58,861 nt of DNA, from positions 82,340 to 141,200 of the forward strand of contig BFEA01000364.1 in NCBI GenBank assembly GCA_003427395.1, written 5' to 3'. The DNA comes from Chara braunii (lineage: Eukaryota > Streptophyta > Charophyceae > Charales > Characeae). The number at the start of each line of letters is the position of its first letter. The stretch's first letter is position 1. Positions 10,025 to 22,737 of this stretch are shown piece after piece. The translations under genes and the position numbers were made by a program. Under the pieces are notes generated by a model. The model had not been told where the DNA came from and did not search any database. It saw only the letters and a list, made by a program, of their open reading frames with translations.

Positions 10025-11581
10025 CTATATTCCCCCATGGATGGTTGAGTCGATATACTCCCCAGCCTTATCGAAAACATCTCCTTTAATATAAGTCCTT
10101 ATTAGACCACTTGCTTCATCGACCCTTTGTTCTCGACAAAACTTCATTATGTGCCCTTCTTTGGCATAATGTCTGCAAATGTTTTTTTCCCAACCTGCTC
10201 TCCTTCCTCCAAAGTCACCTCTACTGCCATCGCGTGCTTTATTGTCATGTCTTCCACCCCCGCGGATCCTTCCAGCCTGTTGCCTTAGGCTCCCTCCACT
10301 GGCCATGCTGCCTCGTGACACTTGTTGTGTTGGTGGATGCACCAGTCCCATGGGCTGAGGTCGATTCTGGGCTGCAGGAGGCCTAGGCGGTATAATGCTT
10401 ATTTGTAGGCCCAAACAACTGCCTTGTACCCATGGCACATATGGATTGTACATCGACCATATACCCACTTGATAACACGGCGCTCACTGCCCATTTAGTT
10501 CCCGCTCAGTTGACAGAGACATCTTCTATGTTGCTTTGTCCCCCACTTCTTGTGTGGCGGCTGCCACTTGCTGCGAACACTGCCCCTTTCCGGTACCTTG
10601 ACCTCCCTGAGCCAGGTTTCTCGCTCTCCGCTGAGCTTTCGTTAACCTGCGAGGTTCAGGTTCCTCTTTTTCCTCTGTCATCCTTTTTTATTTGCATCTT
10701 CGAGGGGTATGACCAGCCTTTCCACAACAATCACACACTATCTTTATCCAACGCTCTCGCTGTCTCCCACTCCTTCGTTCCTTCCGACTTGCAATTGAAG
10801 ACACTTCCCTGTCAACACGCCTTCTCTTGGAATCAGATGCAACGATAGGCAGGGCTATGCTGGATTCTTGCTCGTCCTTTACTTCAACCAACTCCTCGCC
10901 TTTATCTCTCCCTTGGACACTAGTCCGCCTTCTCAGGATTCTTATGAGGAGTGATTTTTGACGACTCACTCTTGTCTCTTCCTCACCCTGACCTGTCGGC
11001 TCACTTGAGGTGCCCTCTGATGCATTCCATTTGCCTTTTCTGGCTTCATCCAATCGCGACAACCTTTCTTCCAATACCCTCACTTGCCTTTGTATACCAC
11101 TTAACTCTTCTACTGTTGGCGCGACCCCGACTCGTTGTACAAGGCTTCCACTCCGCTGAACCTCTGCTCCATCTTCCGAAAACCTTAACCGCAAGGTGGT
11201 CTCCATCTCATTCCAAGTTCGCGACTTTAACATAAAGNTATATACTTCCTCGATCAACTCTTCACAGACGAATAGCGGCAACATGCTCCACATCGCCTTT
11301 TCATCCCACATCTTCGCGAGACTGAAGTCACGATAGCCGCGTAGGAAGACAGACAAACTCCTTCCCTGAAACAACAGGGCTCGAAAGTCTGGAGACATCG
11401 AGTTTTGTGTTGACTCGCACAACAACACTTTAGTGAGGCATGTACTCCTCCAAAGCAGGATTCTTAGCGAAACCACTTTCTTCTGCCATGCTGTCGATGC
11501 TGGCCTGATACGCATAGCAAGCAATAGATCATCAGATTGCCTCCTAAAATCAGGTGAGGTCAAAAATAGTATTTCTAACAT
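10025..11581 (-). pseudogene. Retroelement Gag (ORF2), two zinc knuckles, copy 1, broken
   Basis: The gene is read from an ATG at 11581. The first 297 codons hold a capsid-like segment (FLRGYRDFSLAKMWDE, then LPLFVCEELIEEVY and a WNEMETTLRLRF motif), a coiled-coil-like stretch (VRVLEERLSRLDE), a charged linker, and a CX2CX4HX4C zinc knuckle, CDCCGKAGHTPRRC. A TAA at about 10688 stops the frame. A second segment, 10468-10025, carries another knuckle, CRHYAKEGHIMKFC, in which the second Cys is Tyr. Copy 2 has Cys there and reads through the TAA. Gag packages element RNA in the cytoplasm. The frame is disrupted and one base is ambiguous (11238). The gag assignment rests on the knuckles, the capsid-like pattern and the repeat context. 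Confidence 0.7.
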
Positions 11582-11824
11582 TCAGATCACACCTCTCTTN
11601 TCCCTTATTTACACAGTAAAACTTTATGCTTTAATCACCTTTATTTTAAATTCAGGGGTACTATGAACAATGTACATCTCACATCGGCAGAGCTTTCAAA
11701 GCTAGTCATAGGCAGATAGTAATTATTATTACAAACGTCACTGCCTCTCGCACTCGAACTACACAGTAAGGTGACCGTAGACGAGTCTGAGAGTGACGCA
11801 CTTGGCAGAGCATGAGGGTACTCT

Positions 11825-12499
11825 CTACTGGTTCACTACCGCCCGAATCTCATCCCAAACTGTGACCCTTTCATCTGGATCATGGGAGGAAACATAGGCA
11901 TAAACTATGCTGACCAAATTCCTCAGTCCTTGACCATGGGGTAAAATTTTTTCATCCAGATACAGACCATATATCACCTCGCACGTATAGCGCCGATACC
12001 CCCATTCTCACACCCTAACTGCGACCTCTTTTGCGGCCTCTACCCTTGCGTGTCCCCCAAAACACTTTTCTATCAGGAACTCAGGCAAGACAACTCGTAA
12101 TAGAGGTAAAGGAAGTCCAAACTCGTCGGCACGCCTGACTTCTATAAGGGTTTTCACCAGCTATTCTTTTTCAAGGACTCTGTTACTCGTCCACTTTGTT
12201 GCAACTCTCTTAGCTACCCTTAAAGGCTTCGTCAGCAGACTCTCATGCCCGAGCACCAACTCAATCTCATGTAAGACCCAAAATGACGAAGAAGCATAAA
12301 GGGTCACCCTCACAATCGCGCAATCTTCATCATCATTAAGGCCAGACTCGATCCAAGTGAAAATACCCACGTCCATCAATGTGCCCCACCAGGAAGAGGT
12401 ATACTCTCCTTCCTTGACTCTACTTGGCAAGGATACCTCGAGTCCATCTTCCTTTTTAACGGGCAAGACCATATTAGGATCTTCCTTTGCATAAGGCAT
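11825..12499 (-). pseudogene. Retroelement ORF1 upstream of Gag, copy 1, broken
   Basis: The ATG at 12499 opens 112 codons up to a TAG (about 12161). The same frame then continues with protein-like sequence (LIEVRRADEFGLPLPLLRVV, then FLIEKCFGGHARVEAAKEV) through a TGA at about 12006, where CGA (Arg) would fit. It runs on to a TAG at 11825-11827 after WDEIRAVVNQ, about 222 codons in all. I do not recognise the domain. Its place upstream of the zinc-knuckle frame, with a 240-bp spacer, suggests the N-terminal part of the element's polyprotein or a separate ORF1. Both nonsense codons can be explained by C-to-T change. Copy 2 is at 35746-35072. Confidence 0.6.
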
Positions 12500-14034
12500 C
12501 CAGAGTTGCCTTCACTCTAGTCCGGGTTCTGCCCATCACAGAAAACGTTCATCATACGCCTTATGTTATCATACGGATAATCACGTTCTAACATCCCTAT
12601 CCCTGAAGTCTTAGCTTCATATCATATTTCCCCAAGATGCATCATTTCTAGTGTTTACCATCACCCAGCTTAAAGAAAATAATAATGGTAATATATCACC
12701 ATAACATTGCATTCATAAATATCAAAAATTCATATTTATAATACTAATGGAAAACGATATATCACCATAGCAGCGAACAACAATAATACTCAGAATAATC
12801 AAATACATCCTCCACAAGTTAGTCAATTACTCAAAGCATATACAAATATCTCATAACTTTAGGCCTACATCGACATAAATAACATATGATAGGCATATTA
12901 TGATCAGGGATATGATTGCCAATAGCTAGTACTCATAGATATATTTCTTGTGAGAGTACCACTCTTTACTCTCCTGACTTTGACAGAAGTATATTGTGGC
13001 GAGGGGCAGTGTAATCCTTTTTATAAAGGATAGCATTTCAAATCCCCAAGCCCCGCTCAAGGATCAAACCTCACTTCATCTCCCTCCGATTCCAGCACTT
13101 GCTTCTTGCATACCCTTGCCGACAAAGTAAACAACATCACTACACATGCTTCGGGATATGTTATCTCATCCTGTGCTGGTGAACCCACTTGACACAAAAA
13201 TAGTTGGGGATTCACCCCCCACTTTTCTGTGGCAAGTAGTAGCCGCTTCCCTTATAGACCATGGCCTACAAGGCTCAAACATTTTTCTCCTATTCAATGG
13301 TAGTGTAGTCATTTTATCACAAAAGATACAACGACAACACCCTACTATGGACCAGGAACAGAGTTCCGGCGTGGGTCTCCATACCACTTATAAGACAAAA
13401 TTATAACTTCTTCAAAGCCATCTCTCAGGGGAATAATAACATAAGATTGCAACCGCCCTTAGGGTAGACCTTACACATTGACGATTCTATGAGAAAAACT
13501 TATCTCAAGGAAGTGGTCACTCCATTCACCTCTGAATCTGCATCAGACGTGGATTCTGCATAATATCTCTACCCCTCTTTGATGAGCAATCCAAACACAA
13601 AATTAATAGACAGCCATAGGTTGATAATTGGACTTGAAACGCTCATATAAATTATTGTTGACTGATAAGTTCAAATACATACTCCAGATAAATAGCCCAG
13701 GCAAAGACATCGCTTGAAAAGATGGCCATATAATAACATCTGGCACAATGCCTCACATAATTAGACATTAAGCAAGCTTAATCAGATAAAATTTGGCATA
13801 CATGGATAGGTTCACCATATGCCTTAGGAGAGACGCCCTTAAAAGAGAATAATCTCAAGTCCTTAGCTCCAACCCCATAGATTCAAGTGGATGGCCCAAA
13901 CCTGGAAAGGTTCAAGCGAAGGTCTAACATCAATTACAACTCATTGTCTTATTAAAAGCAACAAAATAGTCTAGGTGTTAGCTCCTTCACTTTTACTCCG
14001 ACTACCTCTAGGATCATATATCCCCTTTTTCGAA
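12500..14034. other. I copy 1, non-coding stretch upstream of ORF1
   Basis: This stretch is colinear with 35747-37270. If the element is transcribed on the minus strand, this is 5' untranslated sequence. I see no domain in its short frames. Confidence 0.5.
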
Positions 14035-15503
14035 AAGATGCACGCGCGATATACTACCTTCAGTAGTCCTTTCCATTGAGGTCATAACATGGTGCTCACT
14101 ACTTCTATTCACCGCTTTATACGCCCAGCTCAAACACATTGCGCGTGGAAGACCTCACATTTTCATGGCTATATAATCCAAACAACCACTTAGAACTTAA
14201 ACTCAAGGATCTCGATCCATGCTCACAAAGGTTTTCAACATCATTTGCCTAGCCCTCATCGAAGTCCTTTAACATGAAAAATTCCCACGAGAAATAAAAG
14301 TTGAAAAAAAAGTTGCATTAAAAGAAAATCCTTCATATTTATAAATTATCATTCCAACGTTCGTCCAATTCTAAAATTTTCAGTTTTATCTGATAAGTTC
14401 CTGTCTAAATATGAGTTTTACCTTCCAACTACATCTATTTGTTCAAGATGGAATGAAAGTTTGGACGAGTTTTTGAAATGTTTTAATTAAATTTTCATTC
14501 CACTCCAACAAATATCTTCTAATTTAGATTGGATTAACCTATTTATGACTGAAAATCCTTACTTAGAATGAAATTCTAATTAAAATATTTCATGAACTCA
14601 TCCAGACTTTCTTTCCATCTCTAGCATGCAGTCAAAATAAGAAGGGATACCCTATTCTTAGAATGAAAGCTTGCAAATAAGATGAAAATTTTAAAAATTG
14701 GAATGATATTTTTTCAGATGGAATGAAAATTCGAAATTTAGATTGTAATTTTACTATAAAATGATTTTTTAATTTTGAGAATTTTTTCCGTTGTTCCATG
14801 ACTTCTGACATGATAGGCTCCCTTACTCATCCTCTGCCTCACTCTAAAGCCAAAGTACCCCATCGCTCTCATGGTCACTCCGGTAACTTTTATAGCCGCG
14901 ATACGTACCTTATAGGGTTCACTTCCACTCTAATTACACTTAGCCGTGCTGATACTTCCTCATCTCACCTTAGCGATATCAATCCCTCAATGCATCGTCC
15001 ATAACTTACCAATTCTTAAGGTCAGAGGAGGGTATTAAATCCGAAAAGATGCCAGACCGATATACTACCTTTCCTAGTCCTTTCCATTGAGGTCATAACA
15101 TGGTGCTCACTACTCCTATTCAGCGCTTTATACGCCCAGCTCAAACACATTGCGCGTGGAAGACCTCACATCTTCATGGCTATATAATCCAAACAACCAC
15201 TTAGAACGCAGACCCAAGGATCCCGATCCATGCTCACAAAGGTTTTCAACATCATTTACCTAACCCTCATCGAAGTCCTTTCATTACTTCTGATATGATT
15301 AGCTCCCTTACTCATCCTCTGCCTCACTCTAAAGCCAAAGTAGCCCATCGCTCTCATGGTCACTCAGGTAACTCTTATAGCCGCGATAAGTACCTTATAG
15401 GGTTCAGTTCCACGCTAATCACACTTAGCCGTGCTAATACTTCCTCATCTCAACTTAGCCATATCAATCACTCAATGCATCGTCCAGAACTCACCAACTC
15501 TTA
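14035..15503. repeat. Local tandem duplication, about 470 bp, first copy split by a MITE
   Basis: Sequence 14035-14269 plus 14794-15020 is repeated at about 15040-15503 (from GATATACTACCTT through the GTCAGAGGAGGGTAT end). I copy 2 has a single unit (37270-37745), so the duplication is specific to copy 1. The first unit holds the 521-bp element, and the second unit serves as its empty-site control. Confidence 0.8.
14270..14793 (+). mobile_element. 521-bp fold-back MITE, copy b
   Basis: This is the same family as 5727-6247 and 55992-56512. The empty sites at 15275 and 37520 read GTCCTT(C/T)CAT, and comparison suggests a 2-bp TT duplication. The first base of the element appears changed from C to T. 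The internal inverted pair and the AATTTTT-rich right end are preserved. Confidence 0.8.
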
Positions 15504-17045
15504 AGGTCAGAGGAGGGTATCAACTCCACCTACCATCATGCTGGTCAGAGTGCGTGATCGCATAGACAACACGTCTATCCTTCTTGCGCCATCGTTATTG
15601 CACTAGCCATAACCATCTCACACAATCAATCCTCACTCGGTCTCTATCCAGTACCATCAATCGACTAACCACAAAAGCTCAAAGAAAAAATTCCATTTTT
15701 GCCTAGTTCTGACAATCCCATTCCCGGATGTCGTTCCACCAGGGACAACGACAGACAACCGTTATCCCCGGCAACGGCGTTACCTATCATCGCATCGGTC
15801 CGACACCACTCAAAGGCAGCGTGGGACCCTCCTGGCCGCGTCATACAGGAGTTGGTTTTAATCCTTCATCGCGAATATACATGGAGCATCCACAAGACGC
15901 TCCGGCCGAGTGCGTCAGCCTTACCTCTCGCGAGCCCTTACGACAGGATAGGGCCTACGTGAGGCACGACTTACCTCCACCTTACGGGAGTTGTCACCTC
16001 CCTTCGGTGGGCGTATCCCCGCCAAGCTACCATTTCACAGTACGAAAGCTGATCAGCTGCAATTGCAGAGGTGGACCAGCCATGGGCGTTTCTCGTTCGC
16101 TGTAGCATAGGGGGTACGAGCGGTAATACGCCTCTATCGGACCCGCACGCGAACCGACATCTTTGGGGCCGGAGGTCCCAAGCGCGGCTCGTCGTCGGTC
16201 GACTACGACGCATCCCACTCGCCACACGCCACTATGAAGAACATAAAAATAAAAACACGCACGCACACGCACATATACAGAACGACACAGAACACGCAAC
16301 GCGACAACAGTCCTAGTCCCTTAGTAGTCATCCCATAACTCTCCGATGCGGAAATCAGATAGGAGTCGCGCGCGAGACTTAGTATAAAACCGCGCGGTCA
16401 CAGGGCTAACCCATATCGACTCGCAATGCAAGCGTACGCAAGCGGTCGCAATTATGACGTATTATGTAGTACCCATACTCGTGCGATCCTCGTTAATCTC
16501 GAGGGTCGAGTTCGACACTCAAGTGTCGGCTTACACGCGCCTTAAGGGGCTGATCTCTCGACGTGAGACAACTGTCAAGCGCGGTTGAGAACCACACCCT
16601 CTTCTGCACCCTTCAGAGAGTGGGTGGTACACAGGTTTATACTTGTGGTGACAATCGTCTCTTATTGCCCTGGAGATCAGCTCCTCCATCTAGGGCCTGA
16701 AAAGAAATTAAGGGGTTTGATTTTGACGGCTGCCACGGACTACAACGTCCAACCAAAAACATTGTAAAAAGCAAAGGATAGAAGGGGAAAATTTCAATCC
16801 TCTCAAAAACATAATCAGGTTAACCCTTACTCGTGGTCCCAGTAGGCCTCGCGAAACTCTCGAGACATATATATATTAACATTTATAGAGGGTTATAAAT
16901 ATGTGACTATCGCTTATCAGAATCACAGTGGGGTTCTTCTCAGCCATATATATATGTATGTGAGCGCAGGCAGTCAAATCCAAAGTTTGAATCTCCAAAC
17001 ATACCTGCCATCACATCAAATAGTCAAACAAGGAGTTCACGCATT
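15504..17045. other. I copy 1, end segment next to R copy 2
   Basis: This segment matches 37746-39290 and, in part, 39295-40475. Landmarks are the GC-rich 15700-16110 section, TATAAAA plus CCGCGCGG near 16383-16397, and the perfect palindrome CGACACT-CA-AGTGTCG near 16513-16528. Read on the minus strand this would be the leader just downstream of the 5' R block. No gene is supported. Confidence 0.55.
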
Positions 17046-17569
17046 ACAAGGAGTCAACTTCAACCAACCTCTACACTCATACCCCTCGCTTTAGCCATGC
17101 AAGCCCCAGCCTTTTGTCCAACCAACCATAATTAAATACTCAGTACCTTTCTTAAATGGCTATTCACTAAAAGTCCGGGTGAAACCTTAACAAAACAATG
17201 AAATCACCAGGGCTAAAGTCTTTTTAGGTTGAGTATTGAGGATGAATTGGAGTTGAGTCATAAACCGACGAATCGGCAACCGACTTGTTATCAGTGATAA
17301 CAGAAAATAATCCTCAAGGGATCGAGCTGAATCTAGTCCAAGTCCTGAACCAAATCGATCACACTGGCCTGTAACACAAGGCAAGTCAATGTCCAAGACT
17401 AAACCTATAAGTTTCTGGGGAACCAATTCTCATATCATGATCTCACCCAGTTTCGGTTAGTTAACGATGCCTAAGTCTACCTTTAAGCAAGACTCACGAC
17501 AGAATCTCCCCCATTCAGAGAGGATCATCAGAGTCGTCACATGTCAGAATATAATCTATCTCCTCCAAA

Positions 17570-18350
17570 CTAAGAAAATTTCAGCAACGCTTCTCGTAGG
17601 AAAATTGTCTTTTGAGAACTTATATTAAACTAAATATAGAAACAAAAATAATCATCAACTTTTTAAAGTCAAATTTTGTCTAACTCCCAGAATTAGCAAA
17701 CATTTGGGCAACACTCCCTGTAGAAAGTGAGACTTCCCAGATTTTTACTAAGCCATATAAACTTTAGACAAATTGAACTTTAAAAAGTCAAAGGTTGACT
17801 AATTCTTTGGATTTGCATAAATTTCGGCAGCGCTTCCCATAGAGAAAGTGTTATTTTATGATTTATACAAAGCTAAGTTCAGAATCTAAATGACTTTCAC
17901 TTCTCAAGGTCTAATTTTGTCCAACTCCCTGAATTAGCAAAAAATTGGGCAGCACTCCCTTTAGAAAAGAAGACTTTTCAGATTTTTACTAAGCCATATA
18001 AACTTTCGACAAGTTGAACTTTGAAAAGTCAAAAGTTGACTAATTCATTGGATTTGCAGAAATTTCGGCAGCGCTCCCCGTAGAGAAAGAGCTATTCCAA
18101 GATTTATACAAAGTTAAGTTCAGAATCTAAATGACTTTGACTTCTCAAGTTCTAATTTTGTCTAACACTCTAAATTAACAAAAATTTGGGCAGCACTCCT
18201 TTTATAAAAGAAGGCTTTCCAAATTTTTACTAAGCCAAAAAAACAGAAAAACTTGACCTTAAAAAGACAAAATCAGACTAACTCCTTGGTTTTGTAGAAA
18301 TTTCGGCAGCGCTTCCCGTTGAGAAAGTGACTTACCAAGATTTATACAAG
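17570..18350. repeat. Tandem repeat, about 120-bp units, seven cores
   Basis: Cores lie near 17584, 17706, 17826, 17948, 18066, 18189 and 18305, alternating the CGGCAGCGCTTCCC and GGGCAGCACTCCC types at 116-123-bp spacing. There is one dimer more than in R copies 1 and 3. Confidence 0.75.
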
Positions 18351-18641
18351 ATTAAGTATAATAAAAGATCCTAGAAAATGCATAATTTGATCGAAGTAAA
18401 ATAAACTTAACTTAGAAAATGCAGGAATTGAAACTAACTCCTGTGGCTCTAGCATGTGGCGAGCAATTAAAGCAACTACCTATCAAACTGAAACTCAGAC
18501 TAAGTAGTGACCTTACTCGGTCACATACAGGCCAAACCACAAAGGTAAGCACCCTCCCCATCCCCAAAGTCAGATTACCAAACAATAGTTCATAGTCTTT
18601 CAATAATTTATCCCTTTATCCCCAGCTTACATAGGGCATAA

Positions 18642-19365
18642 AGCTAGACCACCCAAACTTATGGAACATGTCTAGCTCAGTCATGGAATATACACAAACA
18701 TAGGCCACAACAACTTTTCTCTTCTTAGGGCATGTGACTAGGTCACCCTAGTCACCCTGAAATGTTTAAATATCTAAACTTTATATATTTGTGTGCCCTT
18801 AGTCTTTTGAAGTAGCATACAACTGAGCCAATCATCTTCAGCTCAAGCCTTAGTCTGCCCCTTCGTACCCCAATTTTATTCTTAATTTATACTCTCTTCA
18901 GTTGTTGATAGGCTATAGTCAGACGACCAAAACTTTTGGAACCCTGCCTGCCTAGCCTGTTCATAGATAATATAATAATAGAGTATAGCCAATTTATAAC
19001 ATTCTGGTTCCAGCATGTGCGAGGCGCTGGATCAAGACCACCCAAACTTATGGAACATGTCTTGACCCTTAGCCTGGTTGATTTCTCTCTAAACCAAAGC
19101 GGGAAGAGGTTGAGCCAAAAAAACTTATGGAACATGTTGAGACCTCCTCATTCAGGACCTAAAGAAAGAGACAAAAACCCAAAGTAAACAAGGCGACCAA
19201 GCCACCCAAACTTATGGAACATGCTTGGTCCCTGAAAGTCGTCCACAATCAGCTCTCACTGTTAGAGTAACCAGACCACCAGAACTTATGGAACATGTTT
19301 GATCCTCTAGGCAATCCAAAAATAAACATAGCAGTGAGCCCTCCCAATCTTATGGAGCTTGCCCT
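18642..19365. repeat. Hairpin array, R copy 2
   Basis: The loop and arrangement match R copy 1, without the transposon. The first hairpin pairs AGCTAGA (18642-18648) with TCTAGCT (18671-18677). The hairpin near 19030 has stem ATCAAGA/TCTTGA where copy 1 has ACCAAGA/TCTTGG, a compensatory C-G to T-A change. The hairpin near 18925 uses a long bulged stem (GGCT..AGTCAGAC with GCCTGCCTAGCC). Some later stems are weaker than in copy 1. Confidence 0.8.
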
Positions 19366-21465
19366 GTCTTTGGTTGATCCAGTCAAACACATGCAATACT
19401 GCCTTTCTCCCATCCTTCCTTGAGATGCAACCCCACAATCTGGTTTCAGTCAAACAACAAAACTGAAACTGTCATTGCGCATATATTCCTTTAATTAGTC
19501 TGGTTATGTCCTGAAAGTCAAACTGAAAGTCAAAGGAGGGATGCATGCAGCATACTCAGTCAAGACGCAACAGGGAATACAGATAGGGCTTATACTGGGT
19601 TTATAGAAAGAAAGCAATGGTTACCTTTCAGTTCCCTGCCTCCAGAACTCCTCCTCAGTTCCGGCAGAGCTCCCACACTCAGTGGGGTAACCTCCCACGT
19701 AGGCCTTGTTGCGGTCTTACGGGTTGCAATCCCGCGTGCCAACCTCCTCTCAGATCAGGACTAGACTTAGAGTAAGAGAGACACGGAGAGGGGTTTTTCG
19801 ACACTCGAGATACAAAAGAGGGACAGACTCAACTCCCAGGAGAGGGCTATGTTGCCTTGATACTCCTGAGGGCCCCACAATGGCAGCGAGAACACGTGCC
19901 GCAACTTGGTCAGACAAGGTAAAATCGTATGTTGTTAACTCCTCAACAACCTCTCAATTCGCTGTAATAACCCCCCTCTCCCTTTCTAACAGGCTAGGTC
20001 ACTCCGCCGCGCTATAGTAACCATACGCCGTTGTCATGCTCAAGCAAGCTATTGCCGATACTGCGTGCTTAGCAACCATGCAAAGTAGCGTACACCTGTT
20101 GGACAGCCCAACAATCTATAACAGCTTGCTGACACGCATGCCCAGCAACCATGTCTTCCAGCATAGCGAGAGCAAAATAGAATGCAGTCGTAAGTCAAGC
20201 TCGCATAGCTAGTCACAAGAATGCAGCCGTCCTAGCCTTGTCCTCCAACGTCAGTGCGAGCCGTGTAAGGGGAAGAAGACACAATCGGCAGCCCCCCCCT
20301 TTTTTTTTTAGCTTAATCACCACTTCCTTAAATCACCCTGCTTCTTCTTTCGACCATCCTATCATTACGCAGCCTAGAAGGGTAACGTCCAAAACCCAGC
20401 AAGGCCCACCTGAACGCTGCACATACCACAAGCACATGCATCAGCAATATGCAAGAAATCGCAGTGATCACGTTGTGCACCGCAAGTACGTCGCTAGCCT
20501 CTGCAGGTTAAACTTTGTGGGATGAACCGCAAACATAATAACTGCAGGTAACAAGCGCGAGGCAGCAGTCGCATGTTCGTTGCAGCAGTGCATCGCGATC
20601 CCAACCATTCCTCACACCATCAACATCCATCGAGCTGACCACTACACCCGTTAGCGGGGCAAACACAACAGGCTTATGGATCGAAATAGTAGCAGTGTGA
20701 CCGATCGCAGTCCCCTTCGCACTAGCAACCACCGGACTCGTAATGATCTTCTCTAGCAGTAGTACCGAAAATGAAGGCCTCCTCTCTATTCGGGCACTAG
20801 GAATACTTTGATACTTCGTCTGCTAGGAATCCAAATCCCGAATCAGACCGTCAATCAGAGCATACTCTTACAACCACCAACATGTGTATCCTTAGGTGTC
20901 CGATGTCTAAGGAGTAAACTCTCGGCAATATCGGTCGCAGCCCTTTGCCCGCCTGTGCCAGTCCCAGCTACTGGCCTCACGCTACTTTTGTCGACAAGAT
21001 GAGCAGGAACGAATCTACCGCCAGAACTGGGGAGTATACATCGTCTGTTCATAGCCAAGTACGCAGAGGGGAACAAAGAGACTCTCTTCATAGATGGAAT
21101 GAGCATCGCATGTGTCAAGAGGTAAGTCTCCAACTCCGCACCTGTTTTCAGCTACTTCGATCGTTTGGGGGAGTAGACTCATAGTGAATCTACCCCCGGA
21201 AAACTGCTAGGTGCATCGTCACCTTATTATCTCCTCACCGGGGTGCAACTTCTATTGTTCGTCGCTCAAAGTCCAACCATCGATCTATAAATTGGGCCTA
21301 CCGTTGGATTCGCCCATTGCGAAAACACCGGAAATGCCTCTCTCTCTGCTAGTTTCCACTCACAACTGGCTATGGTTTACACTCGCCCTCCCGTTTGTGC
21401 TCTTCATTTCCTCCATAGCTCCATGCGAACTCTTTCTTCATTAACTTCAAATCTACTAACTCTTA
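19366..21465. other. R copy 2, non-coding stretch after the hairpin array
   Basis: This stretch is colinear with 3411-5500. It ends at the sequence AAATCTACTAACTCTTA, where the Rep fragment of a Helitron begins. No gene is supported. Confidence 0.6.
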
Positions 21466-22737
21466 CGTTTAGACGATGTGATTGATCAAAGGGTAGACTT
21501 CCTTAACTTACCTGCAGGTACATCGGATGCCGAACTTGATCGAAGGAAACGCATCTTGAGAAGGTTTCACGAATTGCTACAACGATGTAACAATTACGTG
21601 AAGGACTTTATGACGGTTGCTGACCTTCCGCCCGAAGCATTGAACGGGAGGAAGTTGGTCATAAATCCCGATGTCGTGCCTGATGGGGAACATCCAAGGC
21701 ATTATAACCGTCCTATGGGTTTGCATGAGGTGTGTGTTCTGATGGCTGATGAACTCCTTCCTCATGAGCTCGAGATTCGTTTGCGTGCTCCTATTCCGGG
21801 TGAGCGCTAGACAGTTGTGGTTCCGGAATGTTCTCGAGCGCACGACTGCTTAAGGTTTGTTTTACTTTTCCTGGAGGGAATTGATAGTTGGTATGTTCGA
21901 CGTGCCTCGGAAGCAGGATGGCCGCCAGGACTTAGTGCCAAGGAGTACTATGCTTTTCACCTTCACGAGCGCGATGGTGAAAGACCTTGCCTCCTTTATG
22001 CAGCACGTCTCTTCCACGAGTTTTGTTGCATGGCGTACGGTAAAGTTGAATCCCTCCGCTTAAAATGGGTGAGATTGCACCAAAAAGAATTGCGCTCGGA
22101 GTATTGTAAAGATTTAAGAGACGCCGTGCAACAAAATCAACGTGGTGTTTGTGTGAGGACAAAAGTGGTTTTACCGTCAACATTCACTGGGGGACCCCGA
22201 TATATGAGTGAAAGATATCACGACAGCATGGAGATTGTGAGGCGATTCGGAAAATTGGATCTTTTTATCACTATGACGTGCAACACTAACTGGTCGAAGA
22301 TTAAACAATCTCTGTTGCCAGGTCAATGTCCTAATGACAGGTCGGATCTTCTAGCGCGAGTGTTCAAAGGTTATCTTGCACAACTGGTTGATGAGATAAA
22401 GAATAAACGGATTTTTGGTAGCGTGAGCGCAATGTTATATGTGGTGGAGTTTCAAAAAAGAGGTCTACCACACGCACATATATTGGTTATCCTGCATCCG
22501 AATGATAAAATTCGGGATGCAGATGCTGTTGACAATGTGGTGTGTGCGGAGATTCCTCCGGAAGGGAAATTGAGAGAAAGGGTGGCGAAGTTCATGCTGC
22601 ACAGGATTTGCGGAGCGGAGAAATGTGACGCTTCGTGTACGGAGGATGAAGAATGCACAAAAGGGTTTCCAAAAGACTTTATTTCAACAACAACATTCAA
22701 GGACGAACAAACATACCCTTTGTATAGGAGAGGAAAA
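21466..22737 (+). pseudogene. Helitron Rep protein, N-terminal part (Helitron-like N domain), fragment
   Basis: The frame runs from about 21466 and is open except for one TAG at 21808-21810. It reads a helical lead (HELLQRCNNYVKDF), then YNRPMGLHEVCVLMADE, then FTGGPRYMSERYHDSMEIVR, FGKLDLFITMTCNTNW, LLPGQCPNDRSDLLARVFK and VVEFQKRGLPHAHILVIL. The two histidines of PHAHIL (about 22471-22479) are the HUH metal-binding motif of rolling-circle Rep endonucleases. Helitron Rep nicks and ligates single-stranded DNA in the nucleus. The piece begins without a start codon and ends near TYPLYRRGKSN. There the frame runs by chance into host repeat and stops at 22890. The catalytic tyrosine region is missing here and lies at 29397-29750. 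Confidence 0.9.

Larger units (their letters stand above)
7567..17045 (-). repeat. I block copy 1 (internal region with gag, no pol)
   Basis: This block is colinear with 30526-40475. On the minus strand it reads ORF1 (12499-11825), ORF2 gag (11581-10025) and then non-coding DNA to the R terminus. I searched the translations for reverse transcriptase (YxDD-like), integrase (HHCC/DDE) and aspartic protease signals and recognised none. A gag-bearing, pol-less element would be non-autonomous. The block carries one 521-bp element and a local tandem duplication absent from copy 2. Confidence 0.65.
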
